NCBI RefSeq assembly: GCF_000763495.1
Contig: NZ_CP009576.1
Coordinates: 2,118,001-2,182,000 of the forward strand
Length of the DNA: 64,000 bases
Origin: Listeria ivanovii subsp. londoniensis
GTDB lineage: Bacteria; Bacillota; Bacilli; Lactobacillales; Listeriaceae
Direction: 5' to 3'
In this document: in pieces, positions 17,216 to 27,358 of the stretch
Layout of the letters: each line of letters starts with the position of its first letter
How positions within the stretch are numbered: position 1 is the stretch's first letter
Translations under genes and position numbers: made by a program
The notes under the pieces: generated by a model
What the model was told of the DNA's origin: nothing
Seen by the model: only the letters and a program-made list of their open reading frames with translations
The model's database searches: none

Positions 17216-19108
17216 TTATTCCGCAAATTGTGATAAAAATTCCCAGCGTTCCATCATTTCCTCAAGTTCCGTTTCTTTTACAGTAATTTCCTCACTAATT
17301 TCTGCCGCCTTTGTAAAATCTGCTCCTGTTTTTTCCAGTGTTTCATTTAACGTTTCTATCGTTTGTTCTAATTTACTAATCGCTTCCTCAATACCATCCC
17401 ACTCTAATTGTTCTTGATACGTCAGCTTCACTTTTTGCTTTTTTTCCGGAGCGGCTTTTTCTGCGGAAGTATTGGCCATTTTTTTCATTGATTTTGCTGG
17501 TTTTCCTTTAGCTTCGAGTTCTCGTAAATAATCGCTGTACTCCCCGTAGAAAATTTCTACTTCACCAATTGCTCGGAAAACTAGCAACTTATTAACCACT
17601 TTATCTAAGAAATATCTATCATGACTTACGGTAATTACTGTTCCATTAAATGTTTCCAAATAATCTTCTAATACGGTAAGTGTTTGCGTATCTAAATCAT
17701 TAGTAGGTTCATCTAATAGTAAAACATTCGGCCGTTCCATCAAAATTCGTAGTAAGAATAAACGTCTTTTTTCGCCACCCGACAGACTGCCAATTTTCTT
17801 ACCATGCGAGTTTGGTGGAAATAAAAATCGTTCTAGCATGGCACTCACACTGATTACATCGCCACCGGACGTCGTGACTTGTTCTCCTGCTTCTTGTAAA
17901 TAAGCAATCATTCGCATATCTGGGTCCATTTCTTCATTTTGTTGCGTGTAATAACCAATTTGAACCGTTTGCCCAGTAATGACTTCCCCAGTATCTGGTG
18001 CTAGTTTCCCGGCAAGCATGTTAAGTAAAGTGGATTTTCCAGTTCCATTATTCCCCGTAATCCCAAGCCGTTCACCTGGCTGGATGATTAAACTGAAATC
18101 TTGCAATACTTGTTTTTCATCAAAGTGTTTTTCTAAGTTTTTAAGTTCAAAGACATCTTTTCCTAAACGACTAGTAACAAAATCAATCGCTAATTCAGCA
18201 TCATCCGTTTTCGTTTTCACTTTCTTCTCTAAATCATGAAATCGGTCTTGTCTTGCATTTTGCTTCGTTGCTCGACCTTGAGGACCACGACGCATCCAAG
18301 CAAGTTCTTTACGATAAAGGTTTTTATTTTTCTCTGATTCACGGACTTCGTTTTCCATTCGAACAGCTTTTGATTCCATGAACTTCTCATAATTACCAAC
18401 ATAGCGATAAGCAGAACCACGATCTAACTCAACCATATGATTCGTCACGCGATCCAGAAAATACCTATCATGGGTTACAAGTAACACAGCACCTTTGAAA
18501 CGATTCAAATACTCTTCTAACCACCGAATAGACTGAAAATCCAAGTGGTTAGTAGGTTCATCTAAAATAAGTAAATCCGGGGTTTCAATTAAAACTTGCG
18601 CCAACCCGACCCTTTTTCGTTGACCACCAGAAAGCTCGCTAATTTTGGCTGTTAAATCAGTAATCCCAAGTCGCTCTAAAATTGTTTTTGCTTCCGTGTT
18701 CATATCCCAAGCTGCACTTGCATCCATTTCTTGACTCGCAACTGTATAGGCATCATGAAGCTTTGTATTTTCTGAATCAAGTGACATAGCAAGTAGTACT
18801 TCTTCATATCTACGCATTGCCCGGAGCGCTGCTGTATCTCCGTCAAAAACTGCTGAAAGAACTGTATCTTCCTCATTAAAAATAGGATCTTGTGCTAAAT
18901 AGCCAATCGTATAGTCTTTCGCTTTCGTGATGGTTCCTTTGTCTCCCGATTCGCTTCCAGAGATAATTTGCAATAAGGTTGATTTCCCGGTGCCATTCAC
19001 ACCAATTAAACCAATTCGCTCACCCTCTGTAATGGTTAGTGAAATATTCTCAAAAAGGCTTTTTTCGCCATATGTTTTGGTTAAATTTTCTACTTTTAAT
19101 TGTTTCAT
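17216..19108 (-). CDS. ABC-F ATPase (YfmR/Uup-like translation factor)
   Basis: 630 aa with two full ATPase cassettes: Walker A GVNGTGKSTLL (about residue 36) and GNNGTGKSTLL (about 355), signature motifs LSGGQRKRV and LSGGEKRRL, Walker B LLILDEPTN and VLLLDEPTN. No membrane segments, so not a transporter. The linker between cassettes (about 240-300) and a C-terminal coiled coil (about 560-630) are typical of the Uup/YfmR branch, which acts on stalled ribosomes and RNA/DNA branch structures. It lacks any hint of being an antibiotic-resistance type. It heads the operon with thyA and dfrA. Confidence 0.93.
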   Translation of the reverse strand: MKQLKVENLTKTYGEKSLFENISLTITEGERIGLIGVNGTGKSTLLQIISGSESGDKGTITKAKDYTIGYLAQDPIFNEEDTVLSAVFDGDTAALRAMRRYEEVLLAMSLDSENTKLHDAYTVASQEMDASAAWDMNTEAKTILERLGITDLTAKISELSGGQRKRVGLAQVLIETPDLLILDEPTNHLDFQSIRWLEEYLNRFKGAVLLVTHDRYFLDRVTNHMVELDRGSAYRYVGNYEKFMESKAVRMENEVRESEKNKNLYRKELAWMRRGPQGRATKQNARQDRFHDLEKKVKTKTDDAELAIDFVTSRLGKDVFELKNLEKHFDEKQVLQDFSLIIQPGERLGITGNNGTGKSTLLNMLAGKLAPDTGEVITGQTVQIGYYTQQNEEMDPDMRMIAYLQEAGEQVTTSGGDVISVSAMLERFLFPPNSHGKKIGSLSGGEKRRLFLLRILMERPNVLLLDEPTNDLDTQTLTVLEDYLETFNGTVITVSHDRYFLDKVVNKLLVFRAIGEVEIFYGEYSDYLRELEAKGKPAKSMKKMANTSAEKAAPEKKQKVKLTYQEQLEWDGIEEAISKLEQTIETLNETLEKTGADFTKAAEISEEITVKETELEEMMERWEFLSQFAE

Positions 19109-19187
19109 TTAGTCCCATCCATTTCCGTTCTGTCCTATCTATTCTAGCTGAAAAAGCGTCACTTAGCAATTGGTTTTGATTAGAAAA

Positions 19188-19223
19188 AAAGTTCCAAAAG
19201 TGTTTAACGCACTTTTGGAACTT
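19188..19223 (-). terminator. Terminator of fhs
   Basis: Minus strand AAGTTCCAAAAGTG and CACTTTTGGAACTT form a 14-bp perfect stem with a 7-nt loop, followed by TTTTTTT. Confidence 0.95.
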
Positions 19224-19229
19224 GAATAA

Positions 19230-20912
19230 TTAGAATAAGCCTTTCGCATTTCCATTTTCGTCGACATCCATATTTAGCGCTGCAGGTTTTTTCGGTAAAC
19301 CAGGCATCGTCATTACATCGCCTGTTAAAGCAACAACAAATCCCGCACCAAGTTTTGGAATGAATTCGCGAATATGAATGACAAAATCTGTCGGCCGACC
19401 AAGTAGTGTTGGATCATCCGATAAGGAATATTGTGTTTTTGCCATACAAATCGGGTATCTATCCCAACCATATTTTTTGAAGTCGATAATTTGTTTTTGT
19501 GCTTTACTTGATAATTCCACACCAATTCCACCATAAACTTTCGTAACAATCGCATCTAATTTTTCTTCCATCGACCAAGCATCATCGTAAATGCGTTTGT
19601 AGTCTGCTTTCTCACTTTCTACAGCAGCGATTACTTTATCGGCTAGCTCTAATCCGCCAGCTCCACCTTTTTCCCAAACCTCAGTGAGTGAAAATGGTAT
19701 CTCATTCTCCTCGCATAAAGCTTCAAGTTTCGCTACTTCTGCATCTGAATCGGTGATAAATTTATTGATAGCGACAACATAAGGAATCCCGAATGTTTCA
19801 ATCGATTCTGTATGTTTTTGTAAGTTAGTAAAACCCTTCTGAAGTGCATCGACATTTTCTTCACTAAGCTCCGTTTTTAAAGCGCCACCATGCATTTTCA
19901 GTGCGCGAATTGTTGCAACAATAACGACACAATCTGGTGCTTTTCCAAGAGCAGGAACTTTAATATCTAAAAATTTCTCTGCACCTAAATCTGCCCCAAA
20001 TCCTGCTTCTGTTACTACATAATCACCTAATTTTAACGCTGTGCTTGTCGCAGATACACTATTACAACCATGAGCAATATTCGCAAAAGGACCACCATGG
20101 ACAATGGCTGGTGTATGTTCTAAAGTTTGGACTAAATTAGGTTTTAGCGCATCTTTTAAAAGTAAAGTTAATGCTCCTTCATACCCCATTTCGCCAACAG
20201 TAATTGGTTCTTTTTTATTATTATAGCCAATGACAATTTCGCTAAGACGTCTCTTTAGGTCTTTTAAATCACTTGCTAAACAAATAATTGCCATGATTTC
20301 TGATGCTACCGTAATATCAAAACCATCTTCACGTGGAACTCCTTGGATAGGACCACCTAGCCCGACAACTACTTTTCTAAGTGCGCGGTCATTTAGGTCA
20401 ACCACACGTTTCCAAACAATGCGTCTACCATCAATTCCGAGCTCGTTACCTTGTTGCATATGGTTATCAATAAACGCTGATAACGCATTGTTAGCAGCAG
20501 TTATTGCATGAAAGTCACCAGTAAAATGCAAGTTAATGTCTTCCATTGGGATAACTTGCGCAAATCCCCCTCCTGTTGCTCCACCTTTAATTCCCATAGT
20601 TGGTCCAAGTGATGGTTCGCGAAGTGCAATGACTGTTTTTTTATCTTTTCTGGAGAGCGCATCTCCAAGTCCTACAGTTACAGTAGATTTCCCTTCACCA
20701 GCTGGTGTTGGATTTATTGCTGTCACAAGTACAAGATTTCCTGGTTGTTTGTCTGTTAAAGAGTGAATGGTATCATAGGATAATTTCGCTTTATACTTGC
20801 CGTATAGTTCGAGTGCATCCGCATCAAGTCCTAAACGTTCTGCAATTGTTGTAATTGGTAGAATTTCAGCATTCGATGCAATTTCAATATCTGATTTCAC
20901 TTTATTTGACAT
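19230..20912 (-). CDS. fhs: Formate-tetrahydrofolate ligase
   Basis: 560 aa, full length. It makes 10-formyl-THF from formate, THF and ATP, feeding purine and fMet synthesis. The P-loop [14 protein letters not shown] (about 67-80) and the family motifs [14 protein letters not shown] and FANIAHG are present. Strong GGAGG 8 nt before the ATG. An extended -10 (TGTTACAAT) sits about 30 nt upstream of the start. Formate is supplied by the pyruvate formate-lyase at the other end of the window, a metabolic but not operonic link. Confidence 0.97.
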   Translation of the reverse strand: MSNKVKSDIEIASNAEILPITTIAERLGLDADALELYGKYKAKLSYDTIHSLTDKQPGNLVLVTAINPTPAGEGKSTVTVGLGDALSRKDKKTVIALREPSLGPTMGIKGGATGGGFAQVIPMEDINLHFTGDFHAITAANNALSAFIDNHMQQGNELGIDGRRIVWKRVVDLNDRALRKVVVGLGGPIQGVPREDGFDITVASEIMAIICLASDLKDLKRRLSEIVIGYNNKKEPITVGEMGYEGALTLLLKDALKPNLVQTLEHTPAIVHGGPFANIAHGCNSVSATSTALKLGDYVVTEAGFGADLGAEKFLDIKVPALGKAPDCVVIVATIRALKMHGGALKTELSEENVDALQKGFTNLQKHTESIETFGIPYVVAINKFITDSDAEVAKLEALCEENEIPFSLTEVWEKGGAGGLELADKVIAAVESEKADYKRIYDDAWSMEEKLDAIVTKVYGGIGVELSSKAQKQIIDFKKYGWDRYPICMAKTQYSLSDDPTLLGRPTDFVIHIREFIPKLGAGFVVALTGDVMTMPGLPKKPAALNMDVDENGNAKGLF

Positions 20913-21072
20913 GTTAACCCCTCCGAATATGTATATTGTAACAAAGAATCAAAATGCTTTGACTTTCTTTACTGCATCAAAAAAGCGCGACACCGATTGA
21001 TGTAACACCATTTTTTGATTCAAAAGAAATACCTGATTGCGCAAAAATCAGCATTTGACCCTTGGATTACCA

Positions 21073-21501
21073 TTATTCTTTTGTTTCCGGTCTATTCACT
21101 TCCATTGTCTTGAGTGCTTTTAGAGCATCTGGATGTTCTTCAAAAAACTTCACAACATCCCCAATTCGGTCAATAGAATTCCAACTTAAATGGTGTTCAA
21201 TTCCTTCCACATCGTGATAAATATGGGAGGATTCTACGCCAATAATACTTAAAAAACTTTCTAGTAATGCGTGTCTTTCTAGTAGCCTTTTCCCCATTTG
21301 TTTTCCTTTAGTTGTCAATATTAATCCACGATATTTTTCATAGATTAAATACTCATCTTTATCCAATTTCTGTACCATTTTTGTTACGGAAGATGGATGG
21401 ACAAATAATTCATCTGCAATATCCGAAACTCTAGCATAACCTTTTGTTTCAATTAGGGAATAGATTTTTTCAATATAATCTTCCATACTAGGTGTTGGCA
21501 T
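21073..21501 (-). CDS. mntR: Manganese-responsive repressor MntR (DtxR family)
   Basis: 142 aa from the ATG at 21499-21501 with GGAGG upstream; the open frame extends left of this without a ribosome site. The N-terminus [35 protein letters not shown], and GIEHHLSW with the metal-ligand histidines align with B. subtilis MntR from memory. It represses manganese uptake genes when Mn is replete. Transcribed alone; no MntR box was recognised upstream. Confidence 0.95.
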   Translation of the reverse strand: MPTPSMEDYIEKIYSLIETKGYARVSDIADELFVHPSSVTKMVQKLDKDEYLIYEKYRGLILTTKGKQMGKRLLERHALLESFLSIIGVESSHIYHDVEGIEHHLSWNSIDRIGDVVKFFEEHPDALKALKTMEVNRPETKE

Positions 21502-21716
21502 AGCTATACCCTCCAACTTAATTTCTTTCACATAGCCAATTGTACTATAATATGAGGCTTTCTAAAAGCAATTACCCTTTCCAAAACGAAATTTTTTCCT
21601 AGCAAATTCACGTTTGTTTTTAAACTGAGTGCAGTTTTTAGCAGCTAAATTAGATATAAAATCAAAAAAGTAAGCTCTTACAAGTCCAAAAATTTAAAAA
21701 ATATATAAAAATCAGC

Positions 21717-21746
21717 TTGACGTTGATAGGTATTTTGATTTATAGT
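21717..21746 (+). promoter_or_regulatory. csp promoter
   Basis: -35 TTGACG (21717-21722) and -10 TATAGT (21741-21746), 18-bp spacing. The implied start near 21753 leaves a leader of about 128 nt before the csp ATG. Confidence 0.6.
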
Positions 21747-21752
21747 GTTAAT

Positions 21753-21880
21753 ATCATATGCGGTGACGCTATGAACTGAAAAGGGCGTATTTGCGAGAAA
21801 TTTTTTTCGTTTGAAATGTAAGCGTTTTAAAAGAAACGATTTTTAGCAATTATTAGCCATACTTAGGAGGATTTATTTCG
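21753..21880 (+). promoter_or_regulatory. Long 5' leader of the cold shock gene (fills the 21532-21880 gap)
   Basis: An untranslated stretch of about 128 nt precedes the ATG, with AGGAGG 10 nt from the start. Long leaders of cspA-type mRNAs change structure and stabilise the message in the cold; the presence of such a leader is seen here, the thermoregulation is inferred. The part upstream of the promoter (21532-21716) is AT-rich and I see no gene in it. Confidence 0.5.
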
Positions 21881-22081
21881 ATGCAAAATGGGAAAGTAAA
21901 ATGGTTTAACAATGAAAAGGGTTACGGTTTTATCGAATCAGACGGCGGCGAAGATATCTTTGTTCACTTCACAGCAATCCAAGGTGATGGCTACAAATCT
22001 TTAGAAGAAGGTCAAGCGGTCATTTTTGAAGTCGTAGAAGGTAACCGTGGTGCTCAAGCTGCGAATGTAGAGAAAGCCTAA
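21881..22081 (+). CDS. csp: Cold shock protein (Csp)
   Basis: 66 aa, a single cold-shock domain. RNP1 KGYGFIES and RNP2 DIFVHFTAI are intact, with [15 protein letters not shown] at the start. It binds single-stranded RNA/DNA as an RNA chaperone. It has a strong ribosome site, a long leader and its own terminator, so it is monocistronic. It corresponds by context to cspA/cspL of Listeria; I use the generic symbol. Confidence 0.96.
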   Translation: MQNGKVKWFNNEKGYGFIESDGGEDIFVHFTAIQGDGYKSLEEGQAVIFEVVEGNRGAQAANVEKA

Positions 22082-22106
22082 ATCAGTTACTTAGTAGACA
22101 CGGACT

Positions 22107-22140
22107 TAAAAACCGGTAGCTTCATTTGCCGGTTTTTTTA
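22107..22140 (+). terminator. Terminator of csp
   Basis: AAACCGG and CCGGTTT arms followed by TTTTTTA, 26 nt after the stop. Confidence 0.9.
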
Positions 22141-22203
22141 TTGCAAAAAGAATGCTTTCCTTCTATAATAAAGCCACATTACATAATATGGAGGAAATGA
22201 AAA

Positions 22204-22602
22204 ATGGAAGTATTCGTGGATGGAGCAAGTGCAGGAAATCCTGGTCCAAGCGGTGCAGGCATAGTTTTAAAAGCAGATGGCATACATGAACAATTGGCGA
22301 TTCCTCTAGCAGTTATGACTAACCATGAAGCGGAATTCATCGCGATTAAACTAGGTCTTGAAGCAGCTCTAAAAAAGCAAGCAACTTTCATTCGTCTATA
22401 CTCAGATTCTAAAGTGGCGATAGAAGCCATTCAGAAAAGACATGCTAAAAATCCTTTATTTAAACATCATCTTGATGAAATTTTACAGATGAGTGATCCT
22501 CTTGCATTGTTCTTTGTCGAATGGCGCCATGTCAGTCAAAATAAACAAGCAGATCAACTGGCACGTCAAGCTATAAAAAAACAGAAGCAATCTGGGAAAT
22601 AG
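22204..22602 (+). CDS. RNase HI-family protein
   Basis: 132 aa. The RNase H fold starts FVDGASAGNPGPSGAG (Asp6 of the active site), followed by NHEAEFIAIKLGLEAAL (Glu), LYSDSKVAIEAI (Asp) and NKQADQLARQAI (Asp), so the DEDD set is complete. It is shorter than E. coli RNase HI and of the B. subtilis YpeP/YpdQ type, so it may act on RNA-DNA hybrids but activity is not certain. TGGAGG precedes the ATG. The gene ends inside a hairpin shared with the convergent exonuclease gene. Confidence 0.87.
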   Translation: MEVFVDGASAGNPGPSGAGIVLKADGIHEQLAIPLAVMTNHEAEFIAIKLGLEAALKKQATFIRLYSDSKVAIEAIQKRHAKNPLFKHHLDEILQMSDPLALFFVEWRHVSQNKQADQLARQAIKKQKQSGK

Positions 22603-22625
22603 CACCAGCTTGCTTCTGTTTTTAT
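22580..22625. terminator. Bidirectional terminator between rnhA-like gene and exonuclease gene
   Basis: CAGAAGCAA and TTGCTTCTG arms flank a 19-nt loop; TTTTTATT follows on the plus strand. It overlaps the 3' end of the RNase H-like gene (stop at 22602). Confidence 0.7.
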
Positions 22626-23494
22626 TCTATGTCTCGAGTGAGCGTTTTTAAACCATATTTTTCAATAACTGAATAGGCATCTTCCCTAAAACCGTTATAT
22701 TTTAAGCTATCCAAATTCATCTCGAGCGGTACTTCTGTATGAATTCTAGCTAATTTTTGACTTAGTTCTAACATCGCTAAGTCTTCTTGAATTTTCGTTT
22801 GCTGTGCTGGCTTGAGTTTAGCGAGGTTGGATAAAACTCCTTCAATTGATTCGTATTCTTGAATTAATTTAATTGCTGTTTTTTCACCAATGCCACGAAC
22901 ACCAGGATATCCATCTGAGGTATCCCCCATCAGTGCTTTTACATCAATGAACTGGCGCGGAGTAATACCCATTTCTTCAAAAAATGTCACTTCATTATAT
23001 CGTTTATAATTGCCATAACCCTTTTGCATAATCCAAACATCATTCGTTGGTGCAATCAGTTGTAATAAATCCTTATCACCACTTAGCACTGTGGTTGAAA
23101 TAGTACTTGCAGCCTGGACAGTAATCGTGCCAATACAATCATCCGCTTCAAAACCTGGTACACCTAAATTCACAAAACCAAACCCAGTTGCAACTTCTTT
23201 GGCTAAATCAAACTGTGGAATCATTTCTTCTGGCGGAGCGGTTCTGCCAGCTTTATAACCATCATAAAGTTCATTACGAAATGTCTGAGAACCCATATCC
23301 CAACAAATAAGTGTATGGGTTGGATTACTTTGGCGGATTGCTGCAAACATATGACGCATAAATCCTTGAACCCCGTTTGTTGGTATTCCATGTTGATTAA
23401 ACATAAACTGTTTCGAAACTGCCGTTGCATAAAAGGCCCGGAAAAGTAATGCCATTCCATCAACAACAAGCAAATTTTCTCGATTCTCGCTCAT
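22622..23494 (-). CDS. 5'-3' exonuclease (PIN/H3TH, YpcP-like)
   Basis: 290 aa. It corresponds to the free-standing 5'-nuclease domain of Pol I: N-terminal LLVVDGMALLFRAFY, the metal-binding PGFEADDCIGT, and VLSGDKDLLQL, then the helix-hairpin-helix GDTSDGYPGVRGIGEKTA. It removes RNA primers or flaps during replication and repair. GGAGG lies upstream of the ATG. It stands alone between two terminators. Confidence 0.93.
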   Translation of the reverse strand: MSENRENLLVVDGMALLFRAFYATAVSKQFMFNQHGIPTNGVQGFMRHMFAAIRQSNPTHTLICWDMGSQTFRNELYDGYKAGRTAPPEEMIPQFDLAKEVATGFGFVNLGVPGFEADDCIGTITVQAASTISTTVLSGDKDLLQLIAPTNDVWIMQKGYGNYKRYNEVTFFEEMGITPRQFIDVKALMGDTSDGYPGVRGIGEKTAIKLIQEYESIEGVLSNLAKLKPAQQTKIQEDLAMLELSQKLARIHTEVPLEMNLDSLKYNGFREDAYSVIEKYGLKTLTRDIE

Positions 23495-23571
23495 ATATAG
23501 TCCTCCAATTTCTTTCTACTGCCCTCTATTGTAGCATAATTATAACTGGCTCGCAGAAAAAAAGAGGTATT

Positions 23572-23841
23572 TTACCAGCTTGCTTTTTTCACGCCGGGTA
23601 ATTGTCCTTGATGTGCTAATTCACGAAAACGAATCCGTGACATGTCGAATTTACGCATATAACCATGTGGGCGACCTGTTAAGGCACAGCGATTGTGTAA
23701 TCTTGTTGGTGATGAATTTCTTGGTAATTTACCCAGTTCTTCATAACGACCTTCAGCTTTTAGCGTTCGACGTAATTCAGCATACTTCTCTACCAATGCT
23801 TTTTGCTGCTCATGTTTAGCAACTTTTGATTTTTTAGCCAT
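23572..23841 (-). CDS. rpsN2: Zinc-free alternative ribosomal protein S14 (RpsN2)
   Basis: 89 aa from the ATG at 23839-23841 (AAGGAG 6 nt upstream). [19 protein letters not shown] and the C-terminal [21 protein letters not shown] identify S14. The long form lacks the CxxC pairs of the zinc-ribbon S14 (only one cysteine, in [11 protein letters not shown]), so it is the C-minus paralog that replaces the zinc-containing S14 when zinc is scarce. A Zur-box match directly upstream supports zinc regulation. Confidence 0.95.
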   Translation of the reverse strand: MAKKSKVAKHEQQKALVEKYAELRRTLKAEGRYEELGKLPRNSSPTRLHNRCALTGRPHGYMRKFDMSRIRFRELAHQGQLPGVKKASW

Positions 23842-23857
23842 AAAATGCTCCTTTCTT

Positions 23858-23878
23858 AAATAGTAATAATTCCGATTT
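23858..23878 (-). promoter_or_regulatory. Zur box upstream of rpsN2
   Basis: Minus strand AAATCGGAATTATTACTATTT compared with the B. subtilis Zur consensus AAATCGTAATNATTACGATTT (from memory) matches at all but two positions and keeps the dyad. It lies 17 nt upstream of the ATG. Confidence 0.7.
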
Positions 23879-23928
23879 AAATCATACACCTGTTTTAAAA
23901 TGAATGCAAGCTTTCTGTTTTTTTGTTA

Positions 23929-23979
23929 ATAAAACCGCCTAAAGTCCATCGTTCAAATGATAGAAATTAAGCGGTTTTT
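23929..23979 (-). terminator. Terminator of the chitinase gene
   Basis: Minus strand AAAACCGCTTAA and TTAGGCGGTTTT arms followed by T-rich sequence, just after the chitinase stop. Confidence 0.75.
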
Positions 23980-23982
23980 AAT

Positions 23983-25041
23983 TTATTTAGTTCCTACAAG
24001 GGGCCCATAAGCATTTGAAAAGCCATTGTTATACGCAACGCCAGCTTTATTTTTACCAGCATCCCAGTTAACCGACCAAGTCATAATCCCTTTTACAGGC
24101 GTTCCTTTAGCTTGCAGGCGAGTGAAGACATTTTTGACAATTTGCGGATCTGTTACATAACCAGTTGCAGCGGCATCCACATTAGCTGGCAAACCAAAGA
24201 CAAATTTATTCGCAGGAATTTTTAAATAACCGCGCGTTCCATTAATAAAAGAATCTGCCATATAATATAAGAATGATTCTTTCAGTGTGTCATTGTTTTG
24301 GGCAATCCATTGGTTCGTTTCATCCACCCAAACACCATCTCCACCTTGGTTATATAGTTGTGGGGCGATATAATCATAATAATTAGCAAGAGAGGTTAAA
24401 TAACTTTCATAGGCACTTCCAGGCTTTAAGTAAGGGAATTCTGGCGCCATCGTGATTAAGAAATTTTTACCTTCTGCTTTGTAGTGATCTTTTACCATTT
24501 TCAACGCTGCCGGAATAACGGTTTTATTGTCCCCAGCAGTAATAGCACTTTGTTCTAAATCAATGTCTAAGCCATCAAATCCGTATTTTTCTACTTGGCG
24601 AATAATTTCATTTGCGAATGCTTGCTCATCCCCTGCCTTTAATTCAACGTGTCCATCTGCACCACCAAGAGCTAATAAAACTGCACGTCCTTCTTTGTTC
24701 AAAGCCCCCACTTGCGCTCTGAAATCGCTATCACTTATTCCCACAGGTTTAAATGTCGGAATACGATTCACCCCGTCGCCTTTCATGAAAGAAACATCCA
24801 CCACATTATATGCTTTTGGTGTATCTTTTAAAGCAATATCTGCGGAGGTGCCTTGTTGATAGCCATCGTTTCCAGTTGATTTCCAGCTATGCCAATATCC
24901 AACTAACACTTGTTTATTAGAGATATCCGGCATAATAGATGCATCATCCGTTGCTGCCTGCGCTGTGCCCCCAAATGACCCAATTCCCGTTCCTACTAAA
25001 AGTAAAGATAAACCACCAAACATTATTGGTTTCCCATTCAT
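23983..25041 (-). CDS. chiA: Secreted chitinase, glycoside hydrolase family 18
   Basis: 352 aa. A signal peptide (about 1-30, ending GTAQAA) precedes a single GH18 TIM barrel. The catalytic DxxDxDxE motif is DGLDIDLE at residues 156-163 with E163 the proton donor; VLVGYWHSW and GIMTWSVNWD are the typical first and last strand motifs. There is no chitin-binding or FN3 domain, so this is the short Listeria-type chitinase. It hydrolyses chitin and possibly LacNAc-like glycans. Strong ribosome site, own terminator. Confidence 0.95.
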   Translation of the reverse strand: MNGKPIMFGGLSLLLVGTGIGSFGGTAQAATDDASIMPDISNKQVLVGYWHSWKSTGNDGYQQGTSADIALKDTPKAYNVVDVSFMKGDGVNRIPTFKPVGISDSDFRAQVGALNKEGRAVLLALGGADGHVELKAGDEQAFANEIIRQVEKYGFDGLDIDLEQSAITAGDNKTVIPAALKMVKDHYKAEGKNFLITMAPEFPYLKPGSAYESYLTSLANYYDYIAPQLYNQGGDGVWVDETNQWIAQNNDTLKESFLYYMADSFINGTRGYLKIPANKFVFGLPANVDAAATGYVTDPQIVKNVFTRLQAKGTPVKGIMTWSVNWDAGKNKAGVAYNNGFSNAYGPLVGTK

Positions 25042-25132
25042 CTACTTTTCCCCCTTACTGTTTTACCCCAAAAGCTAACCTTGGAGCTACTAGAAAATAC
25101 CCAGCCTACTGAAAACAAAACTAGAAAAACAG

Positions 25133-25169
25133 CAAAAAAGCGAAATTGATATAGACCAATTTCGCTTTT
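25133..25169 (-). terminator. Terminator of xpt-pbuX
   Basis: AAAAGCGAAATTG and CAATTTCGCTTTT form a 13-bp perfect stem with an 8-nt loop and T/A tracts on both sides; it follows the pbuX stop on the minus strand. Confidence 0.85.
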
Positions 25170-25230
25170 AAAATCATTTTCATTTACAAACACTGAGAAA
25201 AAAATAGCCCAAATAAAACTGTTTTATTTT

Positions 25231-26545
25231 TCAGTCGGCATGTTGCGGTTCCGGATTTGTCACTTCTTTCGCTTTACGGTGACGGTGTGGAATCATATTA
25301 AAGATGATATTAAGCGCAATTGCTGTCACACTTCCAGCTACAATGCCATTACTCGTAAATAGGCGAACAAAGTCTGGAAATGCGTTAAATAAGTCAGGAA
25401 CTACTGTAACTCCTAAACCTACTCCAACCGAACAAGCAATTATTAATAAGTTTTCCTGCGATGTAAAATTGACTTTGCCTAGCATCTTAATTCCTTGTGC
25501 TACAACCATTCCAAACATTGCAACCATAGCTCCTCCAAGAACTGGCGTTGGAATAATCGTTGTAATCGCTCCGATTTTAGGAATTAGCCCTAAGACAATT
25601 AAAAAAACAGCAGTCGCATAAATAACTTTACGCGTTTTAATCCCGGAAAGCTGAACTAAGCCAACATTTTGGGAATAAGCAGTATATGGAAAAGTATTAA
25701 AAACACCACCAAGCATAATCGCCAGTCCTTCTGCTCGGTAACCACGAGTCAAATCCTTTTTAGTCAATTTTTGTTCCGTGATATCTGATAAGGCAAAGTA
25801 AACACCCGTAGATTCAACCATGCTGACAAGCGCAATTAAAATCATCGTAATAATTGCTGGCCACTCAAATGTTGGAGTTCCAAAGTAAAATGGCTTCGGC
25901 ATATGAAACCAGCTAGCCTCATTTACAGGCCCAAGTGAAATACCTTTATAAAGCGCCGCAAAAATGGAACCACCAACAAGCCCAATCAGAACAGCAATTG
26001 CTTTAGAAAACCCTTGACCAAAGCGATAAACTAAAATAATTAACAATAAAGTGCCAAACCCAAGACCAAGATTATACATCGAACCAAAATCTTTCGCACC
26101 TTCCCCGCCAGCTAAATTATTAATCGCTACCGGAATTAGTGTTAAGCCAATAACTGTCACAACCGATCCAGTTACAACAGGTGGAAAAAATCGTACAACT
26201 TTAGAGAAAAATGGAGCGATCAATAATACAAAAAGTCCAGAAACAATTATAGAGCCATAAATCGCGCCAATTCCCATATCCTGACCAATTAAAATAATTG
26301 GCGCAATCGCTTGAACTGCACAGCCTAATACAACTGGTAAACCAATTCCAAAAAAAACGATTAACCGTTAACTGTAAGAGCGTTGCAATCCCGCACATAA
26401 AAATATCGATCGAAACTAAGTATGTCATCTCTTCTCCGTTAAACCCTAGTGCAGCGCCAATTAATAATGGCACAATCACTGCCCCTGCGTACATCGCAAG
26501 AACATGTTGAAAACCTAAAGCAGCAATTTTTCCTTTACCTAACAT
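25231..26545 (-). pseudogene. pbuX: Xanthine permease PbuX (NCS2 family), frameshifted
   Basis: The N-terminal part (26545 to about 26350) reads MLGKGKIAALGFQHVLAMYA and fits NCS2 permeases; it then goes out of frame and stops near 26201. The remaining 350 residues, with MGIGAIYGSIIVSG and the VESTGVYFALSDIT signature, continue in another frame to 25231. Removing one base from the run of eight T (26350-26357, plus-strand A run) restores RFFGIGLPVV, the family sequence, giving about 437 aa. Either a real loss of xanthine uptake, a slippage hotspot, or a sequencing error. It starts 6 nt after xpt, under the same guanine riboswitch. Confidence 0.88.
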
Positions 26546-26551
26546 TTAGAC

Positions 26552-27186
<635 letters not shown>

Positions 27187-27227
27187 TAGAAGCCACCAAA
27201 AATCCTAGTGACTTCTTTATACAAACT

Positions 27228-27295
27228 ACTCATAGTCCGGTTATTTACGGTAACCAGGTAGAAACTCGTTGCCCAATCGCAACTATTATATAAGT
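27228..27295 (-). promoter_or_regulatory. Guanine (purine) riboswitch aptamer
   Basis: Minus strand contains the conserved core in order: TATAAT, GTTTCTACC, ACCGTAAAT and CCGGACTATG. P1 is ACTTA/TGAGT (ends 27291-27295 and 27228-27232). The specificity base in GACTATG is C, marking the guanine/hypoxanthine class rather than adenine. It controls xpt-pbuX by termination. Confidence 0.95.
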
Positions 27296-27358
27296 ATTTC
27301 GATTTTAAGTTATGTGGTTTATTATAGCTTTCTAGATTAACTAGGTCAAGCTAATTTT

